A DNA stretch of 64,000 nucleotides, taken from NCBI RefSeq assembly GCF_000526215.1, contig NZ_JAFQ01000004.1, forward strand, positions 8,370,001 through 8,434,000, read 5' to 3'. The notes below the pieces were generated by a model. That model saw only the letters and a list, made by a program, of their open reading frames with translations, ran no database searches and was not told where the DNA came from. The position numbers and the translations under genes were made by a program. The stretch is from Nocardia sp. BMG51109. Its GTDB lineage: Bacteria > Actinomycetota > Actinomycetes > Mycobacteriales > Mycobacteriaceae. Below, one piece after another: positions 12,173 to 21,355 of this stretch; within the stretch, counting starts at the first letter, position 1; the number at the start of each line of letters is the position of its first letter.

Positions 12173-12335
12173 GCCCCGAGGGTACGTCCACTAGCACACA
12201 AGATCGTTCCCGCCCAGAAGGACACGCCGACATAGGCCCGATCGGGCCATGTCAACTACCGACCGGTCTGCTCGTCTAGGCACCACGCGGCGGAAGGCTC
12301 GGCGAATCCGATACCGAGACAATAGGATCGGCGGC

Positions 12336-12725
12336 GTGACCGATCGAAATGTGCTTGGGGGACCGCTGGAGGAGTGTGGCACCGATCCTCTCACCGGCTT
12401 CTACCGGGACGGTTGCTGCAGCACCGGACCCGAGGACCTTGGCAGCCACACGGTGTGCACCGTCGTTACCCAGGAGTTCCTGGAGCACCAGAAGTCGATC
12501 GGCAACGATCTGATCACCCCGCGCCCGGAGAACAACTTCCCCGGCCTGCAACCCGGCGACCGCTGGTGCGTCGTCGCGGTCCGCTGGCTGCACGCCCACG
12601 AGGACGGCGTCGCCGCCCCCGTCGTGCTGGCCGCCACCCATGAGAACGCCCTCGAGGTCGTCCCCATGGACACGTTGCGCAAGTACGCCGTCGACGTCCC
12701 CGACGACGTCAGCGACCTCCTCTGA
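12336..12725 (+). CDS. DUF2237 family protein
   Basis: The protein is 129 residues, with the DUF2237 pattern NVLGGPLEECGTDPLTGFYRDGCC near the start and GSHTVCTVVTQEFLEHQKSIGNDL, then WCVVAVRWLHAHEDGVAAPVVLAATHE. Several conserved cysteines (CGTD, GCC, TVC) suggest metal or redox chemistry, but no function is established for the family. The GTG at 12336 was preferred to an upstream ATG at 12249 because the family usually begins just before NVLGG and AGGATC lies upstream. It is a single-gene unit. Confidence 0.85.
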   Translation: MTDRNVLGGPLEECGTDPLTGFYRDGCCSTGPEDLGSHTVCTVVTQEFLEHQKSIGNDLITPRPENNFPGLQPGDRWCVVAVRWLHAHEDGVAAPVVLAATHENALEVVPMDTLRKYAVDVPDDVSDLL

Positions 12726-13150
12726 GCGCTCCCGAGGCCCCCTCGCGCGGTCCCGAGTTCCGGAGCAGGACGGAGCAATCCTGCTTCCCGGCGACGCACC
12801 GGCCGGAATCCTGACCGCCGCCGGCGCGAGCCGCACAGGGGTCGGACGGACCGTGCCCTGCGCCCGCGCATCTCGAGACGATCGTCACGATATGCCGGAC
12901 CCGGGAATCGACCCGAGCTATCCGGCCCGCCCGGAGCGTGCCGACGAGACGCTACGGCCGCCGCGTCCAGCCATGCTGGTGGCAGTAGGCGACGCGATAC
13001 GCGGCCGGCATGGGCCGCGCCCGGAACAGCTCGATCAAACCCTCATGTCGGTAGGAACGGCATGCTGCGGACAGTACGCGGAGGCACCGACAAGTTCCCT
13101 GCGGACGAGGCCGCGAAACCCCGAGGGGCACAGAAATTCTGGACGGTCGG
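12726..13150. other. Gap between DUF2237 gene and hydrolase, no feature recognised
   Basis: These 425 bp separate convergent genes (DUF2237 on plus, hydrolase on minus). Frames run through in all directions but none shows a domain, a good start site or consistent coding character. No strong terminator hairpin was identified. Confidence 0.5.
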
Positions 13151-13978
13151 CTAAGCGGTCGGGGTCCGCGCGTCCAGCCAGGAGCGGACCTCGTGCATGA
13201 GGGCGACCGGCTGGTCGTAGTGGATCAGGTGGTTCGCGCCGGGGACGAGCCGGGCGGTCGAGCCGGGGATCAGCTGTTGCAGCCGGTGGGCGCGGTCGGG
13301 CGGGATCCAGGCGTCCTGTTCGCCCCAGACGATGTGCACCGGAATATCGATCTCGCCCGCGCGATTCTCGTTGTCGCGCAGGAACTTCTCGTCGTACTGG
13401 GCGATCTGCCGGTAGAAGGCCGGCTGCCCGTCCGGGCCGGTCCACGGCTCGACGAGGGCGTCGAGAATTCCGGCCGGAAGATCCGTCGCGCTCGCGTTCC
13501 CGATGTACGCGCGCACGAGCGCCCGGTGGATGTAGTCGGGCAGCTGAGCGAGCAGATCGGGATTCTCCTGGACGAACCGGAAGAACGGCGACCCGCTCGG
13601 CGGAATCGCCACCACATCGATCAGCATCAGCGAGGCGTAGGCGGCCCGCTCGGTCAGATGCGCCTGCAGCGACACCGCCCCGCCGTAGTCGTGGGCGATC
13701 ACATGCGGCTCCCGCACACCCCAGTGCTCCAGCAGCGCCGCGAAAGCGGCGGCCTGCGTACCGAAGTCGACCGCGTGCGCCGCGTCCTTCGAGGAGCGCC
13801 CGTAGCCCGGCATATCCCACACGTGGACCGTGAAGTCGCGCGCGAGTGCCTCGGCGAACGGGTGCCACAGCAGCGAGGAGAACGGCGTGCCGTGACAGAA
13901 GACGACATCGGGCCCGCTGCCCCGGGTTGCGTGCGCGATCCTGCGGCCCTGCCAGTCGAACGTCCGATCGAGATCCAT
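13151..13978 (-). CDS. Alpha/beta hydrolase of the haloalkane dehalogenase / epoxide hydrolase type
   Basis: A 275-residue alpha/beta-hydrolase. The oxyanion region is FCHGTPFSSLLWHPFAEALA. The nucleophile elbow reads VIAHDYGGAVSL, so the nucleophile position is Asp rather than Ser, as in haloalkane dehalogenases (HDWG) and epoxide hydrolases. The cap region follows; VHIVWGEQDAWIPPDRAH holds the acid segment and GANHLIHYDQP the catalytic histidine. HGTP followed by SSLLW resembles the dehalogenase halide-binding motif. Substrate unknown. The ATG at 13976-13978 is the only good start; the gene ends 65 bp before the end of smc and is transcribed away from it on the same strand. Confidence 0.85.
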   Translation of the reverse strand: MDLDRTFDWQGRRIAHATRGSGPDVVFCHGTPFSSLLWHPFAEALARDFTVHVWDMPGYGRSSKDAAHAVDFGTQAAAFAALLEHWGVREPHVIAHDYGGAVSLQAHLTERAAYASLMLIDVVAIPPSGSPFFRFVQENPDLLAQLPDYIHRALVRAYIGNASATDLPAGILDALVEPWTGPDGQPAFYRQIAQYDEKFLRDNENRAGEIDIPVHIVWGEQDAWIPPDRAHRLQQLIPGSTARLVPGANHLIHYDQPVALMHEVRSWLDARTPTA

Positions 13979-14043
13979 ATCGGGCAGCGTATAAGGTACC
14001 GGTTGCCCCCGCGTAGCGGGGAAACGGTCCGGGCCGCATCCGT

Positions 14044-17000
14044 TCAGCTCGGTGCGCCCACCAGATTCTCGCCGCGCATCCGCTGCGAGATCACCTGGGT
14101 GATGCCGTCGCCGCGCATGCTGGCACCGTACAGCGCGTCGGCGATCTCCATGGTCGGCTTCTGGTGGGTGATGACGATCAGCTGCGACTTCTCCCGCAGC
14201 TGCTCGAACAGTCCGATCAGCCGGCGCAGGTTGGTGTCGTCCAGCGCCGCCTCCACCTCGTCCATCACGTAGAACGGCGAGGGCCGGGCACGGAAGATGG
14301 CCACCAGCAGGGCGACCGCCGTGAGCGACTTCTCCCCACCGGACAGCAGCGACAGACGCTTCACCTTCTTGCCCGGCGGGCGGGCCTCCACCTCGACGCC
14401 GGTGGCCAGCATGTCGCCGGGCTCGGTGAGCAGCAGCCGGCCCTCGCCGCCGGGGAACAGCTTGGCGAACACCTCGACGAACTCGCGGGACACGTCCTCG
14501 TAGGCCTCCGCGAACACCTGCAGGATGCGCGCGTCCACCTCGGCGACGACGTCGAGCAGATCCTGCCGGGCCTTGCGGACGTCCTCGAGCTGGGTGGACA
14601 GGAAGGTGTAGCGCTCCTCGAGCGCCGCGAACTCCTCCAGCGCGAGGGGATTGACCTTGCCGAGCGTCGTCAGATCCTTCTCGGCCCGCTTGGCGCGGCG
14701 CTGCTGATCGGCGCGGTCGAACGGCATCGGCTGGGGCGGGCTGACCTGTTCGCCGCGCTCCTTGGCCTGCTCGTACTCCTGCATCTCCAGCGCCGTCGGC
14801 GGCATCGGCACATCCGGGCCGTATTCGGCGACCAGATCGTCGAGGGCCAGGCCGAACTGTTCGGCGATGGACTGCTCCAGCTGTTCGATCCGCAGCGCCG
14901 CCTCGGCGCGGGCGACCTCGTCGCGGTGCACGGCATCGGTCAGCTGCGCCAGCTGGGTGGTCAGTACGCGCACCCGCTCCTTGGTCTGATCCACCTGGGT
15001 CGCGCATTCGGTGCGGCGGCGCACCAGATCGTCGCGGCGCGCGGACGCCTCGGACACCACGGTTTCCAGCTCCGCGGCGACCCGCTCGGCGGATTCGGCG
15101 ACGACCGCGGCCACCGCGGCGGCACGACGCCGGGCGGCCTGGGCGCGTTCGGCGCGGGCCCGGGACTCGCGTTCGGCGCGGGCGGCGCGGCGCAGCGAAT
15201 CCGCCTTGCCGCGCACCGATTCCGCACGCTCCTCGGCCGTGCGCACCGCCAGCCGGGCCTCCACCTCCATCGACCGGGCCTCGGCGAGGGCCGTGGCGGC
15301 GTCCTCGCGCTCCTGCCCGGAGGTCTCGCTGCCGGCCTCGGCGTCCGAATCCAGCTCGGACTGTTCGGATTCCGCGTGCCGCAGCCGGTCCTCGAGTTCG
15401 GCGAGCTTCGCCAGGTTCTCGTCGCGGGCGGTCTCCGCGTCGGCGCGCTGGCTCTCCAGCCGCCCGCATTCGGTCTGTGCGGTGCGAGCCGTCTCCCCGA
15501 GCCGCCCGAGCCGGTCGTAGATCGACACCAGCGCCTGATCGGATTCGTGCAACGCCAGCAGCGCCTGGTCGGCGGCCTCCTTGCGGTCGGTCTGCTCGGC
15601 CTCCGCGCCCGACAGCGCCGCCTCGAACTCCTCGGAATGCCGCTGCCAGGACGCCAATTCGGCGGTCGCGGCGTCGATATCGGCCTGGATCTCGAGTTGG
15701 CTCGGGGCACGGTCGGAGCCGCCGACCAGCCAGCCGGTGCCGGTGAGATCGCCGTCGCGGGTCACGATGCGCAGTTCCGGACGCGCCGCGAGCACCTCGG
15801 CGGCGGCCGGGAGATCGTCGGCCACCGCGGTTCCGGCGGTCAGCGCGTCGACGGCGCCGCGCATGTCGTCGGGACAGTCCACCACGTCGGCGAGCCAGCG
15901 CGCCGAGCCGGGCAAGGCCGGCCGCCCGCCCGAATCCGCCTGCCGCACACCGCCGAACACCAGCGCGACGCGGCCACCGTCGGCCTCCTTCAGCGCGCGC
16001 AGGGCGGCGTGCGCGTCGGTACCGGTGCGCGCGGCCACCGCGTCGGCGAGCGGCCCGAGCGCCGCGGCGACGGCGGCCTCGTACCCGCCGTGCACCCGCA
16101 GCAGGCCCGACAGCGGCCCGAGCAGCCCGTCGGTGTGGTGCTCCAGCAGCCAGGCTCCGCCGTCCTTGCGGGAGAACCCCATGGTGAGCGCCTCGATCCG
16201 GGCGGTCAGCGAGGCCACCTTCTTACTCGCCTCGCGGTCGGATTCGCGCAGTTCGGTGACCCGGCGTTCGGCCTGCTCCAGTGCCTGCGCCGCATGTTCG
16301 TAGGTGGCGTCCAGGCTTTCCTCGCCCGCGTCGAGCTCGCTCAGTTCGGCCTGGACGGACTCGAATTCGGCCTCCGCGGCCTCGCCGCGCTGCCGCGCCT
16401 CCACCAGCGCGGTGGACAGCCGGGTGATGTCGGTATCGGCCGACTGGGCCCGGGTGCGCAGATTGTCGACCTGACCGGACAGCCGGGCCAGACCCTCGCG
16501 CCGGTCGGCGATCGCGCGCACCGCGGCCAGGTGGGCCTGCTCGGCGGCCTTCGCCGCCTGCTCGCGGTCGTGCAGCTGGTCGCGGGCCGCCTCCAGGGTG
16601 GCGGTGGCCACCTCGACGGCCTCCAGCAGTTCGGCCTCCTCGGCCTCGACCCGCGTCGCCTCGGCCTCCAGCTGGTCGGGGTCGCGCCCGGAGCCGGTGG
16701 GCTGTTCGATGGTCAGATTGCGGGCCCGGTCGTGGGCGATCCGGATGGTGGCGTTGACCCGCTCCACCAGCGCCGACAGCTGGAACCAGGTCTGCGCGGC
16801 CGCCTCCGCGCCGGGGGTCAGCCGGGACAGCTCGTACTCCTGTTGCGCCAGTGCGGCATTGGCGGCATCCAGCTCGGCCTGCACATTGATCTGCTGTTCG
16901 CGGGCGTAGGACTCCTTGCTCTGCTGGCTCTCCAGCTCGCGGCGGCGGGTCACCAGGTCGTCGGCGGCCAGCCGCAGCTTGGCGTCGCGCAGCTCGGACT

Positions 17001-17655
17001 GCACGGTGGCGGCCCGGCGCGCCACCTCGGCCTGCCGGCCCAGCGGCTTGAGCTGGCGGCGCAATTCGGTGGTGAGGTCGGTCAGCCGCGCCAGATTGGC
17101 CTGCATGGCCTCCAGCTTGCGGACCGCCTTCTCCTTGCGCTTGCGGTGCTTGAGCACGCCCGCCGCCTCCTCGATGAAGGCGCGGCGGTCCTCGGGACGC
17201 GATTCCAGGATCGCCGACAGCTGGCCCTGGCCGACGATGACGTGCATCTCCCGGCCGATTCCGGAGTCGGACAACAGCTCCTGCACATCCATCAGACGGC
17301 AGGAACTGCCGTTGATCTCGTATTCCCCGGCGCCGTCGCGGAACATCCGGCGGGTGATGGACACCTCGGAGTAGTCGATGGGCAGCGCACCGTCGGAATT
17401 GTCGATGGTCAGCGTCACCTCGGCGCGGCCCAGCGGCGCGCGGCCGGCCGTCCCCGCGAAGATGACGTCCTGCATCTTGCCGCCGCGCAACGCCTTCGCG
17501 CCCTGCTCACCCATCACCCAGGTGAGCGCATCGACGACGTTCGACTTGCCCGAGCCGTTCGGCCCCACCACGCAGGTGATGCCCGGCTCGAAGCGCAGGG
17601 TCGTCGCGGACGCGAAGGATTTGAAACCCTTCAGCGTCAGACTCTTCAGGTGCAC
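14044..17655 (-). CDS. smc: Chromosome segregation protein SMC
   Basis: SMC organises and separates chromosomes by ATP-driven DNA loop handling, together with ScpA and ScpB. The protein is 1203 residues: Walker [10 protein letters not shown] near residue 32, Q-loop region [17 protein letters not shown], a long coiled coil, a central hinge domain (around residues 500-650) and a second coil, then the signature [14 protein letters not shown] and Walker [14 protein letters not shown] at the C-terminal head. The GTG at 17653-17655 gives [15 protein letters not shown], the standard SMC start; the upstream in-frame extension is spurious. Confidence 0.97.
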   Translation of the reverse strand: MHLKSLTLKGFKSFASATTLRFEPGITCVVGPNGSGKSNVVDALTWVMGEQGAKALRGGKMQDVIFAGTAGRAPLGRAEVTLTIDNSDGALPIDYSEVSITRRMFRDGAGEYEINGSSCRLMDVQELLSDSGIGREMHVIVGQGQLSAILESRPEDRRAFIEEAAGVLKHRKRKEKAVRKLEAMQANLARLTDLTTELRRQLKPLGRQAEVARRAATVQSELRDAKLRLAADDLVTRRRELESQQSKESYAREQQINVQAELDAANAALAQQEYELSRLTPGAEAAAQTWFQLSALVERVNATIRIAHDRARNLTIEQPTGSGRDPDQLEAEATRVEAEEAELLEAVEVATATLEAARDQLHDREQAAKAAEQAHLAAVRAIADRREGLARLSGQVDNLRTRAQSADTDITRLSTALVEARQRGEAAEAEFESVQAELSELDAGEESLDATYEHAAQALEQAERRVTELRESDREASKKVASLTARIEALTMGFSRKDGGAWLLEHHTDGLLGPLSGLLRVHGGYEAAVAAALGPLADAVAARTGTDAHAALRALKEADGGRVALVFGGVRQADSGGRPALPGSARWLADVVDCPDDMRGAVDALTAGTAVADDLPAAAEVLAARPELRIVTRDGDLTGTGWLVGGSDRAPSQLEIQADIDAATAELASWQRHSEEFEAALSGAEAEQTDRKEAADQALLALHESDQALVSIYDRLGRLGETARTAQTECGRLESQRADAETARDENLAKLAELEDRLRHAESEQSELDSDAEAGSETSGQEREDAATALAEARSMEVEARLAVRTAEERAESVRGKADSLRRAARAERESRARAERAQAARRRAAAVAAVVAESAERVAAELETVVSEASARRDDLVRRRTECATQVDQTKERVRVLTTQLAQLTDAVHRDEVARAEAALRIEQLEQSIAEQFGLALDDLVAEYGPDVPMPPTALEMQEYEQAKERGEQVSPPQPMPFDRADQQRRAKRAEKDLTTLGKVNPLALEEFAALEERYTFLSTQLEDVRKARQDLLDVVAEVDARILQVFAEAYEDVSREFVEVFAKLFPGGEGRLLLTEPGDMLATGVEVEARPPGKKVKRLSLLSGGEKSLTAVALLVAIFRARPSPFYVMDEVEAALDDTNLRRLIGLFEQLREKSQLIVITHQKPTMEIADALYGASMRGDGITQVISQRMRGENLVGAPS

Positions 17656-17832
17656 AGCAGGCCAATCTACCCGCTGGCCGGGGGTTGCCCCGCGTATGCC
17701 GGAGCGCGATGTCGGTCGAGGATATTGCCGACGCCCCACCGTCGTCCCCTCGCGGCCACTCTCACCAGGAGAGACGGCTCGACCCGGCCGATTGCCGCAG
17801 GGTGCCCGGGGGCGGCCGATCCGGCGGCGAGG

Positions 17833-18471
17833 TCACCGGACGCGGCCGTCGGGCACGGAATGGACCGGCTGTGGCGCCGAGGCGGCGGGCCGCCCGTATC
17901 CAGTAGCGGCGGGCCGCCCGTATCCAGTAGCGGCGGGCCGCCCGTATCCAGTAGCGGCGGGCCGCCCGTATCCAGTAGCGGCGGACTGTCCGTATCCGGT
18001 AGCGCCCGAGCGCGAGCGGCACCCGGTCACACCCGGCCTCGGGGGACGGGGGCCGGCCTCCCATCCGGTGAGGACGCGGAACACGAGGACCGCGCCCCAC
18101 GGTCCGATCACCCAGATCGGCCACGGATAGGTCAGCTCGCCCACACCGATCGAGACCATGCCCCAGATCGCCACGCACAGCAGACCGACCCCCAGCCAGG
18201 CCGTGCCCTCGATGCGCTGCCAGATCGGCACGCGGGCAGACCTTTTCGAGGATGTGGCGGTATCCGCGTGCCCGTCGCGCCGATCCGGCGGCTCCGGCAG
18301 GTCCGACAGCACCAGCCGCAGGTCGTCGCGCGTGACGGTGGCGTACACCCGCGCGACGCGTTCGTCGTATTCGGTGAGATCGAGGCGTCCCTCACTCAGA
18401 TGCCGGGCCAGCAGATCGACCACCTGCCGACGCTCGGCATCGGAGGCGCGGGTGCCGGTTGCGATGTCCAT
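17833..18471 (-). CDS. DUF1707 SHOCT-like membrane protein with repeat-encoded tail
   Basis: The 212-residue protein begins with a DUF1707 domain: RASDAERRQVVDLLARHLSEGRLDLTEYDERV, the actinobacterial module that usually sits at the N-terminus of small membrane or regulatory proteins. Two hydrophobic segments follow (roughly residues 90-112 and 118-138, TAWLGVGLLCVAIWGMVSIG and PWPIWVIGPWGAVLVF). The C-terminal tail contains five units of an eight-residue repeat, ATGYGRPA-like, encoded by a 24-bp minisatellite. The ATG at 18469-18471 fits the domain start. It is divergent from the acyl-CoA dehydrogenase operon, sharing the control region at 18472-18639. Confidence 0.8.
   Translation of the reverse strand: MDIATGTRASDAERRQVVDLLARHLSEGRLDLTEYDERVARVYATVTRDDLRLVLSDLPEPPDRRDGHADTATSSKRSARVPIWQRIEGTAWLGVGLLCVAIWGMVSIGVGELTYPWPIWVIGPWGAVLVFRVLTGWEAGPRPPRPGVTGCRSRSGATGYGQSAATGYGRPAATGYGRPAATGYGRPAATGYGRPAASAPQPVHSVPDGRVR
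17882..18001 (-). repeat. 24-bp coding minisatellite, five units
   Basis: Four identical 24-bp units start at 17882, 17906, 17930 and 17954, with a fifth diverged unit at 17978-18001. On the coding strand each unit encodes eight residues (GYGRPAAT register; GYGQSAAT in the diverged unit). The unit is a multiple of three, so changes in copy number keep the reading frame. The identity of the four units suggests recent expansion. Confidence 0.95.
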
Positions 18472-18500
18472 GGCACGTGATCCTGTCGACGAGTCCGATA

Positions 18501-18548
18501 TTCCAAAGTGGAACGTAGTAGAGATAGAATGCGCCCTCCACAATGGAA
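18501..18548 (+). promoter_or_regulatory. Promoter with paired TCCA-n3-TGGA palindromes
   Basis: Two 13-bp imperfect palindromes, TTCCAAAGTGGAA (18501-18513) and CTCCACAATGGAA (18536-18548), begin 35 bp apart. A TAGAAT at 18525-18530 could be a -10, with the first palindrome overlying the -35 position and the second lying at the predicted start of transcription. This is the typical arrangement of a repressor operator pair. It would control the acyl-CoA dehydrogenase operon and perhaps the divergent DUF1707 gene. The regulator is not obvious in the window. Confidence 0.5.
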
Positions 18549-18639
18549 TGTCAAGGGGGAGATTAAGTTAACGACCATTTGCATTCAGCGTCGAGTAAAT
18601 GAGAAGGTGAAACTCCGTTTATCGCACAAGGAGTTCTTC

Positions 18640-19869
18640 GTGGATCTGGACTGGTCGCCCACCGATCTGGCGTTTCGCGACGAGGTACGGGCGTTTCTGG
18701 ACGAGAACCTGACCCTCGAGCTTCGCCGCGCCGGGCAGCTCGCCACCAGCGTCTACCCGGACCACGAGGCCAGTATGCGGTGGCAGCAGATTCTGCACGC
18801 CCGCGGCTGGGCCGCGCCGGCCTGGCCGGTCGAGCACGGCGGCTGCGACTGGAGCATGACCCAGCACTACATCTTCGACCGGGAGTCGATGCTGGCCGGC
18901 GCGCCCGCGCTGTCGCCGATGGGGATCAAGATGGTGGCGCACGCGATCATCGCGTTCGGCACCGACGAGCAGAAGTCGTATTACCTGCCGCGCATCCTCA
19001 CCGGTGAGGTGTTCTTCTGCCAGGGCTACTCCGAACCGGAGGCCGGATCGGACCTGGCGTCGCTGACCATGGCCGCCGTCGACGACGGCGACGACCTGGT
19101 GTGCACCGGTTCCAAGATCTGGACCACCCATGCCACCGAGGCCAACTGGATCTTCTGCCTGGTGCGCACGGCGAAGCTGGAGCGCAAGCAGCAGGGCATC
19201 ACCTTCGTGCTGATCCCGATGGACTCCCCCGGGATCCAGGTGCGCCCGCTGGTGATGACCTCCGGCGAACAGGTGCAGAACCAGGTGTTCTTCGATCAGG
19301 TCCGGGTGCCGAAGAAGAACGTGCTGGGCCACATCGACGACGGCTGGACCGTCGCGAAGTATCTGCTCAACTTCGAACGCGGCGGCGCGCTCGGCCCGAT
19401 GCTGCAGGTGCTGGCGGAAGCGCTGGCGGGGCAGGCGAGTGCGCAGCCGGGGCCGAACGGCGGTGCGCTGCTGGACGATCCGGCCTTCGCGGCCCGGCTC
19501 GCCGACGCCCGGATCCGCGCCGACGTGCTGGAGATCCTGGAATACCGCACCATGGCGGCGATCTCGCAGGGCAGGAACCCGGGGCCGGCGGCATCGACGC
19601 TGAAGATCCTCGGCACCGAGCTGAGCCAGCAACTGACCGAGCTGGCGCTCTCGGCGGCGGGCCCGCGCGGCCGGGTCTACCAGCCGCACGCCACCATGCC
19701 CGGCGGCCCGATCGCCGACTTCGCCGCACCCGACGACGGCTACCTCAGCGGCGCCGAATGGCAGGCGGTCGCACCCCAGCGCTATTTCAACGACCGCGCC
19801 GGCTCGATCTACGCCGGCAGCAACGAAATTCAGCGCAACATCATCGCCAAGGCAACCCTGGGACTGTAG
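18640..19869 (+). CDS. Acyl-CoA dehydrogenase (first of a pair)
   Basis: A 409-residue FAD flavoprotein of the acyl-CoA dehydrogenase family, which oxidises acyl-CoA thioesters to enoyl-CoA. Visible are the N-terminal domain (DLDWSPTDLAFRDEVRAFLDENL), the flavin-binding YSEPEAGSDLASL and SKIWTTHA, and the C-terminal helical domain ending in RYFNDRAGSIYAGSNEIQRNIIAKATLGL, where GSNEIQ is the family signature. The GTG at 18640 has AAGGAG six bases upstream; the longer frame from 18508 would run over the promoter. The second paralogue follows after 2 bp. Paired FadE proteins often form heteromers in actinomycetes, for example on steroid side chains; substrate unknown here. Confidence 0.9.
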   Translation: MDLDWSPTDLAFRDEVRAFLDENLTLELRRAGQLATSVYPDHEASMRWQQILHARGWAAPAWPVEHGGCDWSMTQHYIFDRESMLAGAPALSPMGIKMVAHAIIAFGTDEQKSYYLPRILTGEVFFCQGYSEPEAGSDLASLTMAAVDDGDDLVCTGSKIWTTHATEANWIFCLVRTAKLERKQQGITFVLIPMDSPGIQVRPLVMTSGEQVQNQVFFDQVRVPKKNVLGHIDDGWTVAKYLLNFERGGALGPMLQVLAEALAGQASAQPGPNGGALLDDPAFAARLADARIRADVLEILEYRTMAAISQGRNPGPAASTLKILGTELSQQLTELALSAAGPRGRVYQPHATMPGGPIADFAAPDDGYLSGAEWQAVAPQRYFNDRAGSIYAGSNEIQRNIIAKATLGL

Positions 19870-19871
19870 AG

Positions 19872-20999
19872 ATGGACTTCGAATACACCGCCGAACAGCA
19901 GCTGCTCCGCGATACGGTCACCGAGTTCCTGGCGGCCCGCTACGACCTCGAGAAGAGCCGCACCGCCGCCCGGCTCGGCACCGGATGGCAGCCGGAGATC
20001 TGGCGCGCCTTCGCCGAGGAGGTCGGCATCCTCGGCGCCAGCCTGCCCGAGGAGGCCGGCGGCTTCGGCGGCGGCGCCGTCGAGACGATGGTGATCGCCG
20101 AGGCGCTGGGCGGCGCGCTCGTGGTCGAGCCGTACGTGGACACTGTGGTGCTGGGCGGCGGGCTGCTGCGCCGCGCCGGCGGCGAGCGGGCCGCGGAACT
20201 GTTGCGCGGCATCGTATCCGGCGAGGTCGTCACGGCCTTCGCCGCGCTGGAGGCCGAGTCGGGCTACGACGTGCTGCGGGTGTCGGCCGCCGCGCGGCGC
20301 GACGAGGACGGCTGGCTGCTCGACGGCGCGAAGGTGGTGGTGACCGGCGCCCCGCTGGCCACGCACCTGCTGGTGACGGCCCGGACACCCGGAACCGACG
20401 GTGTGTCGCTGTTCGTCGTCGACGCCGGTGCCGCCGGGCTCACGCAGCACCCGTATCGCACCATCGACGAGCGCCGGTCGGCCGACCTGGTGTTCGAGGG
20501 TGTGCGGGTACCCGCCGACGCGCTGCTGGGAGCCGAAGGGGGCGCGGACGATTCGCTCGCCCTCGCGGTGGACGAGGCGATCGCCGCCATCGCGGCCGAG
20601 GCGGTCGGCGGCATGCGCAAGGTGCTCGCCGACACCGTGGAGTACGCCAAGCAGCGCCGGCAGTTCGGCGTGCCGATCGGCAGCTTCCAGGTGCTGCAAC
20701 ACCGCATGGTGGATATGCACCTCGAACTCGAACAGGCAATCGCCGCAACGTATCTGATCACGCTGAAGCTGAACACCGAGCCCGCAGAACGGGCCCGCGC
20801 CGCGGCCGCGGCCAAGGCCACGGTGGCCCGCGCCGCCCGGTTCATCGGCCAGCACGCGGTGCAGCTGCACGGCGCCATGGGCATGACCGAGGAACTGGCC
20901 ATCGGCCATTTCTTCAAGCGGCTCACGGCGATCCAGCACGAGTGGGGCACGGCCGACCACCACATCGCCCGCTACGCGGCGCTCACCCGCCCGCAGTAG
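19872..20999 (+). CDS. Acyl-CoA dehydrogenase (second of a pair)
   Basis: A 375-residue acyl-CoA dehydrogenase paralogue, with MDFEYTAEQQLLRDTVTEFL at the N-terminus, LPEEAGGFGGGAVETMVIAEALG, and C-terminal KQRRQFGVPIGSFQVLQHRMVDM and QLHGAMGMTEELAIGHFFKRL. The mid-region flavin-binding motif is weaker than in its neighbour, as is usual in one partner of heteromeric FadE pairs. It starts 2 bp after the upstream gene, so the two form one transcript. A strong hairpin follows at 21031-21069. Confidence 0.9.
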   Translation: MDFEYTAEQQLLRDTVTEFLAARYDLEKSRTAARLGTGWQPEIWRAFAEEVGILGASLPEEAGGFGGGAVETMVIAEALGGALVVEPYVDTVVLGGGLLRRAGGERAAELLRGIVSGEVVTAFAALEAESGYDVLRVSAAARRDEDGWLLDGAKVVVTGAPLATHLLVTARTPGTDGVSLFVVDAGAAGLTQHPYRTIDERRSADLVFEGVRVPADALLGAEGGADDSLALAVDEAIAAIAAEAVGGMRKVLADTVEYAKQRRQFGVPIGSFQVLQHRMVDMHLELEQAIAATYLITLKLNTEPAERARAAAAAKATVARAARFIGQHAVQLHGAMGMTEELAIGHFFKRLTAIQHEWGTADHHIARYAALTRPQ

Positions 21000-21030
21000 G
21001 CCCGGCACAGCGTTTTTCGCGGTTTTTCGC

Positions 21031-21069
21031 ATCCTGGCGGGCCCGCACGGCACCCGGGCCCGCCAGGAT
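21031..21069 (+). terminator. Strong hairpin after acyl-CoA dehydrogenase operon
   Basis: A perfect 14-bp inverted repeat has arms ATCCTGGCGGGCCC (21031-21044) and GGGCCCGCCAGGAT (21056-21069) around an 11-nt loop. No T-run follows, so it may be an intrinsic terminator of the actinobacterial L-shaped type or an RNA-stabilising 3' structure. Confidence 0.65.
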
Positions 21070-21120
21070 TTCGTGTCTCCGGACCGGGCGGCACCACTCG
21101 CCATCGATACGCAAGGCGCA

Positions 21121-21196
21121 CACGTCGATAGGCAGGGCGCACGTCGATAGGCAGGGCGCACGTCGATAGGCAGGGCGCACGTCGATAGGCAGGGCA
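21121..21196. repeat. 19-bp tandem repeat, four units
   Basis: Four copies of the unit CACGTCGATAGGCAGGGCG start at 21121, 21140, 21159 and 21178; the last differs at one base. A degenerate copy (ATCGATACGCAAGG) precedes them. The repeat lies between the 3' ends of the convergent acyl-CoA dehydrogenase and ectoine operons. Because 19 is not a multiple of three it is unlikely to be coding. Confidence 0.9.
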
Positions 21197-21355
21197 CACA
21201 GGTGATGTCGCACGACAAGGCACCGCCCGGCTCCGAGGGAACGGGCGGCGCCTCGTCGTTCGGTGCCCGGTCACGGGTGTGATGCGCTCGCTCTCCGCGA
21301 GCGGGCACCGGTCTGTCGCGTCACGTCCCGATCCGGGGCGTGCGACGCGGGTCGG

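Noticed and set aside
14164..18480. Plus-strand open frame of over 1400 codons opposite smc
   Set aside because: It is antisense to smc, whose domains are complete, and its translation is low-complexity (Gly/Arg/Leu/His rich) with no domain. Long antisense frames are expected at this G+C.
21121..21196. Possible CRISPR array
   Set aside because: The repeats are directly adjacent with no spacers and no cas genes are near.
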